Shown here piece after piece: positions 63,617 to 64,000 of a DNA stretch of 64,000 bases. Position 1 is the stretch's first letter; each line of letters starts with the position of its first letter. Under the pieces are notes generated by a model, which did not search any database, was not told the DNA's origin, and saw only the letters and a list, made by a program, of their open reading frames with translations. The stretch comes from Halorhabdus sp. CBA1104 (GTDB lineage: Archaea > Halobacteriota > Halobacteria > Halobacteriales > Haloarculaceae): contig NZ_CP033878.1 in NCBI RefSeq assembly GCF_009690625.1, forward strand, positions 1,922,001 through 1,986,000, written 5' to 3'. The position numbers were made by a program, and so were the translations under genes.

Positions 63617-64000
63617 ATGAAAAATTTCATGACATATACCGAACGCACCGGGGGCCACCACCCCGGACCACCGCGGTTTCTGCAACTCGGAGAGCGTATC
63701 GTCGATCCCGGCTTCGTCGACCTGGGACACGGCTACGACAGAGACAACCTCGCGCCGACGATCGCGGGTAACCCAGAGCGAGATCCCGACGCCTACGACG
63801 CCGACGCGTTCACCTGGCAGCTCCGGGAGAAACCAGCGGGATCGAAGGCTGGCCTGGAGTATGCCCCCAACCCGTACAGCGACGCGGTGCGGTACGACGA
63901 GGGATCGCACAATACGGCCGAGTTCCAGCCGGACGAGCCGGGAACGTACGTGCTGGAACTGACGGCCCCGGACGGCACCCACGAGTTGACCATCGAGGTG
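63617..64000 (+). CDS. Alpha-amylase-type glycosidase (MalA-like), N-terminal part only
   Basis: Only 128 codons lie in the window. They read from MKNFMTYTERTGGHHPGPPR into an N-terminal beta-sandwich with TFQLREK-like AFTWQLREKPAGSKAG and TAEFQPDEPGTYVLELTAPD, an Ig/PKD-like module. Haloarchaeal GH13 alpha-amylases begin with this HHPGPPRF module, so the catalytic barrel should follow outside the window. A TATA-like TATTTTTAAG lies at 63566-63575. ATG 63617 and ATG 63629 are both possible. The genes malQ and this one suggest intracellular starch or maltodextrin use. Confidence 0.72.
   Translation, partial: MKNFMTYTERTGGHHPGPPRFLQLGERIVDPGFVDLGHGYDRDNLAPTIAGNPERDPDAYDADAFTWQLREKPAGSKAGLEYAPNPYSDAVRYDEGSHNTAEFQPDEPGTYVLELTAPDGTHELTIEV

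Noticed and set aside
1-64000. CRISPR arrays, rRNA genes and insertion-sequence transposases
   Set aside because: No regularly spaced repeats, no rRNA-like sequence and no transposase motifs were seen on either strand.

Overview
The window is chromosomal DNA of a halophilic archaeon (class Halobacteria). The evidence is the high GC content, the strongly acidic proteins, the lineage markers (HTH-10 bacterio-opsin-activator regulators, HalOD1 domain, DUF5809/DUF5810, PAN, PurO, histone doublet, F420 genes) and mostly leaderless starts behind TATA-like boxes. A GH3 beta-glucosidase beside two GH94 phosphorylases, with malQ and the start of an alpha-amylase at the right edge, points to a sugar-degrading genus such as Halorhabdus; that genus name is an inference.

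Layout. 0-3 kb: end of a flavin disulfide reductase, aspartate kinase, a phosphoesterase and IMP cyclohydrolase. 3-12.6 kb: oligosaccharide block (GH3, GH94, GH94, MFS exporter) around one divergent promoter region. 12.7-24.5 kb: tRNA-Gln, an HTH-10 regulator, trpCBA, oligopeptidase F, PAN, an Nramp transporter, tRNA-Arg and a Tat lipoprotein. 24.5-29.5 kb: RPA, histone, histone deacetylase, CCA-adding enzyme and two tRNAs. 29.8-38.8 kb: housekeeping genes (HAD phosphatase, J-protein, CAAX-type protease, SerA, Hcp, glutathionyl-hydroquinone-reductase-like protein, L10e, DJ-1/PfpI).

39.4-50.3 kb is an integrated element of about 10.9 kb, visibly AT-richer than its flanks. It is bounded by a 19-bp direct repeat of the 3' end of tRNA-Phe. 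It carries a tyrosine integrase, a diverged TDG/MUG-type DNA glycosylase, a primase-like/ATPase protein whose acidic catalytic motif appears lost, a GHKL ATPase followed by a beta-class DNA methyltransferase, an unknown protein, a membrane protein and a PH-like/SHOCT protein. The GHKL-methyltransferase pair is the best candidate here for an undescribed defence or DNA-modification system.

50.3-64 kb returns to chromosome: tRNA-Phe, methylglyoxal synthase, HalOD1 and HTH-10 proteins, a dUTPase/dCTP deaminase-family enzyme, aconitase, RimI-like acetyltransferase, the DUF5810/DUF5809 cluster, two Nudix proteins (one fused to an eIF2B-like domain), CofE and Mer, MalQ and the alpha-amylase start.

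A technical point affects reading: six genes (GH3, first GH94, Nramp, GHKL ATPase, methyltransferase, unknown 47.1-47.8 kb) are each split by a frameshift, and each is restored by adding one G to a G run on its coding strand. I annotate them as single genes; homopolymer under-calling is the simplest explanation.
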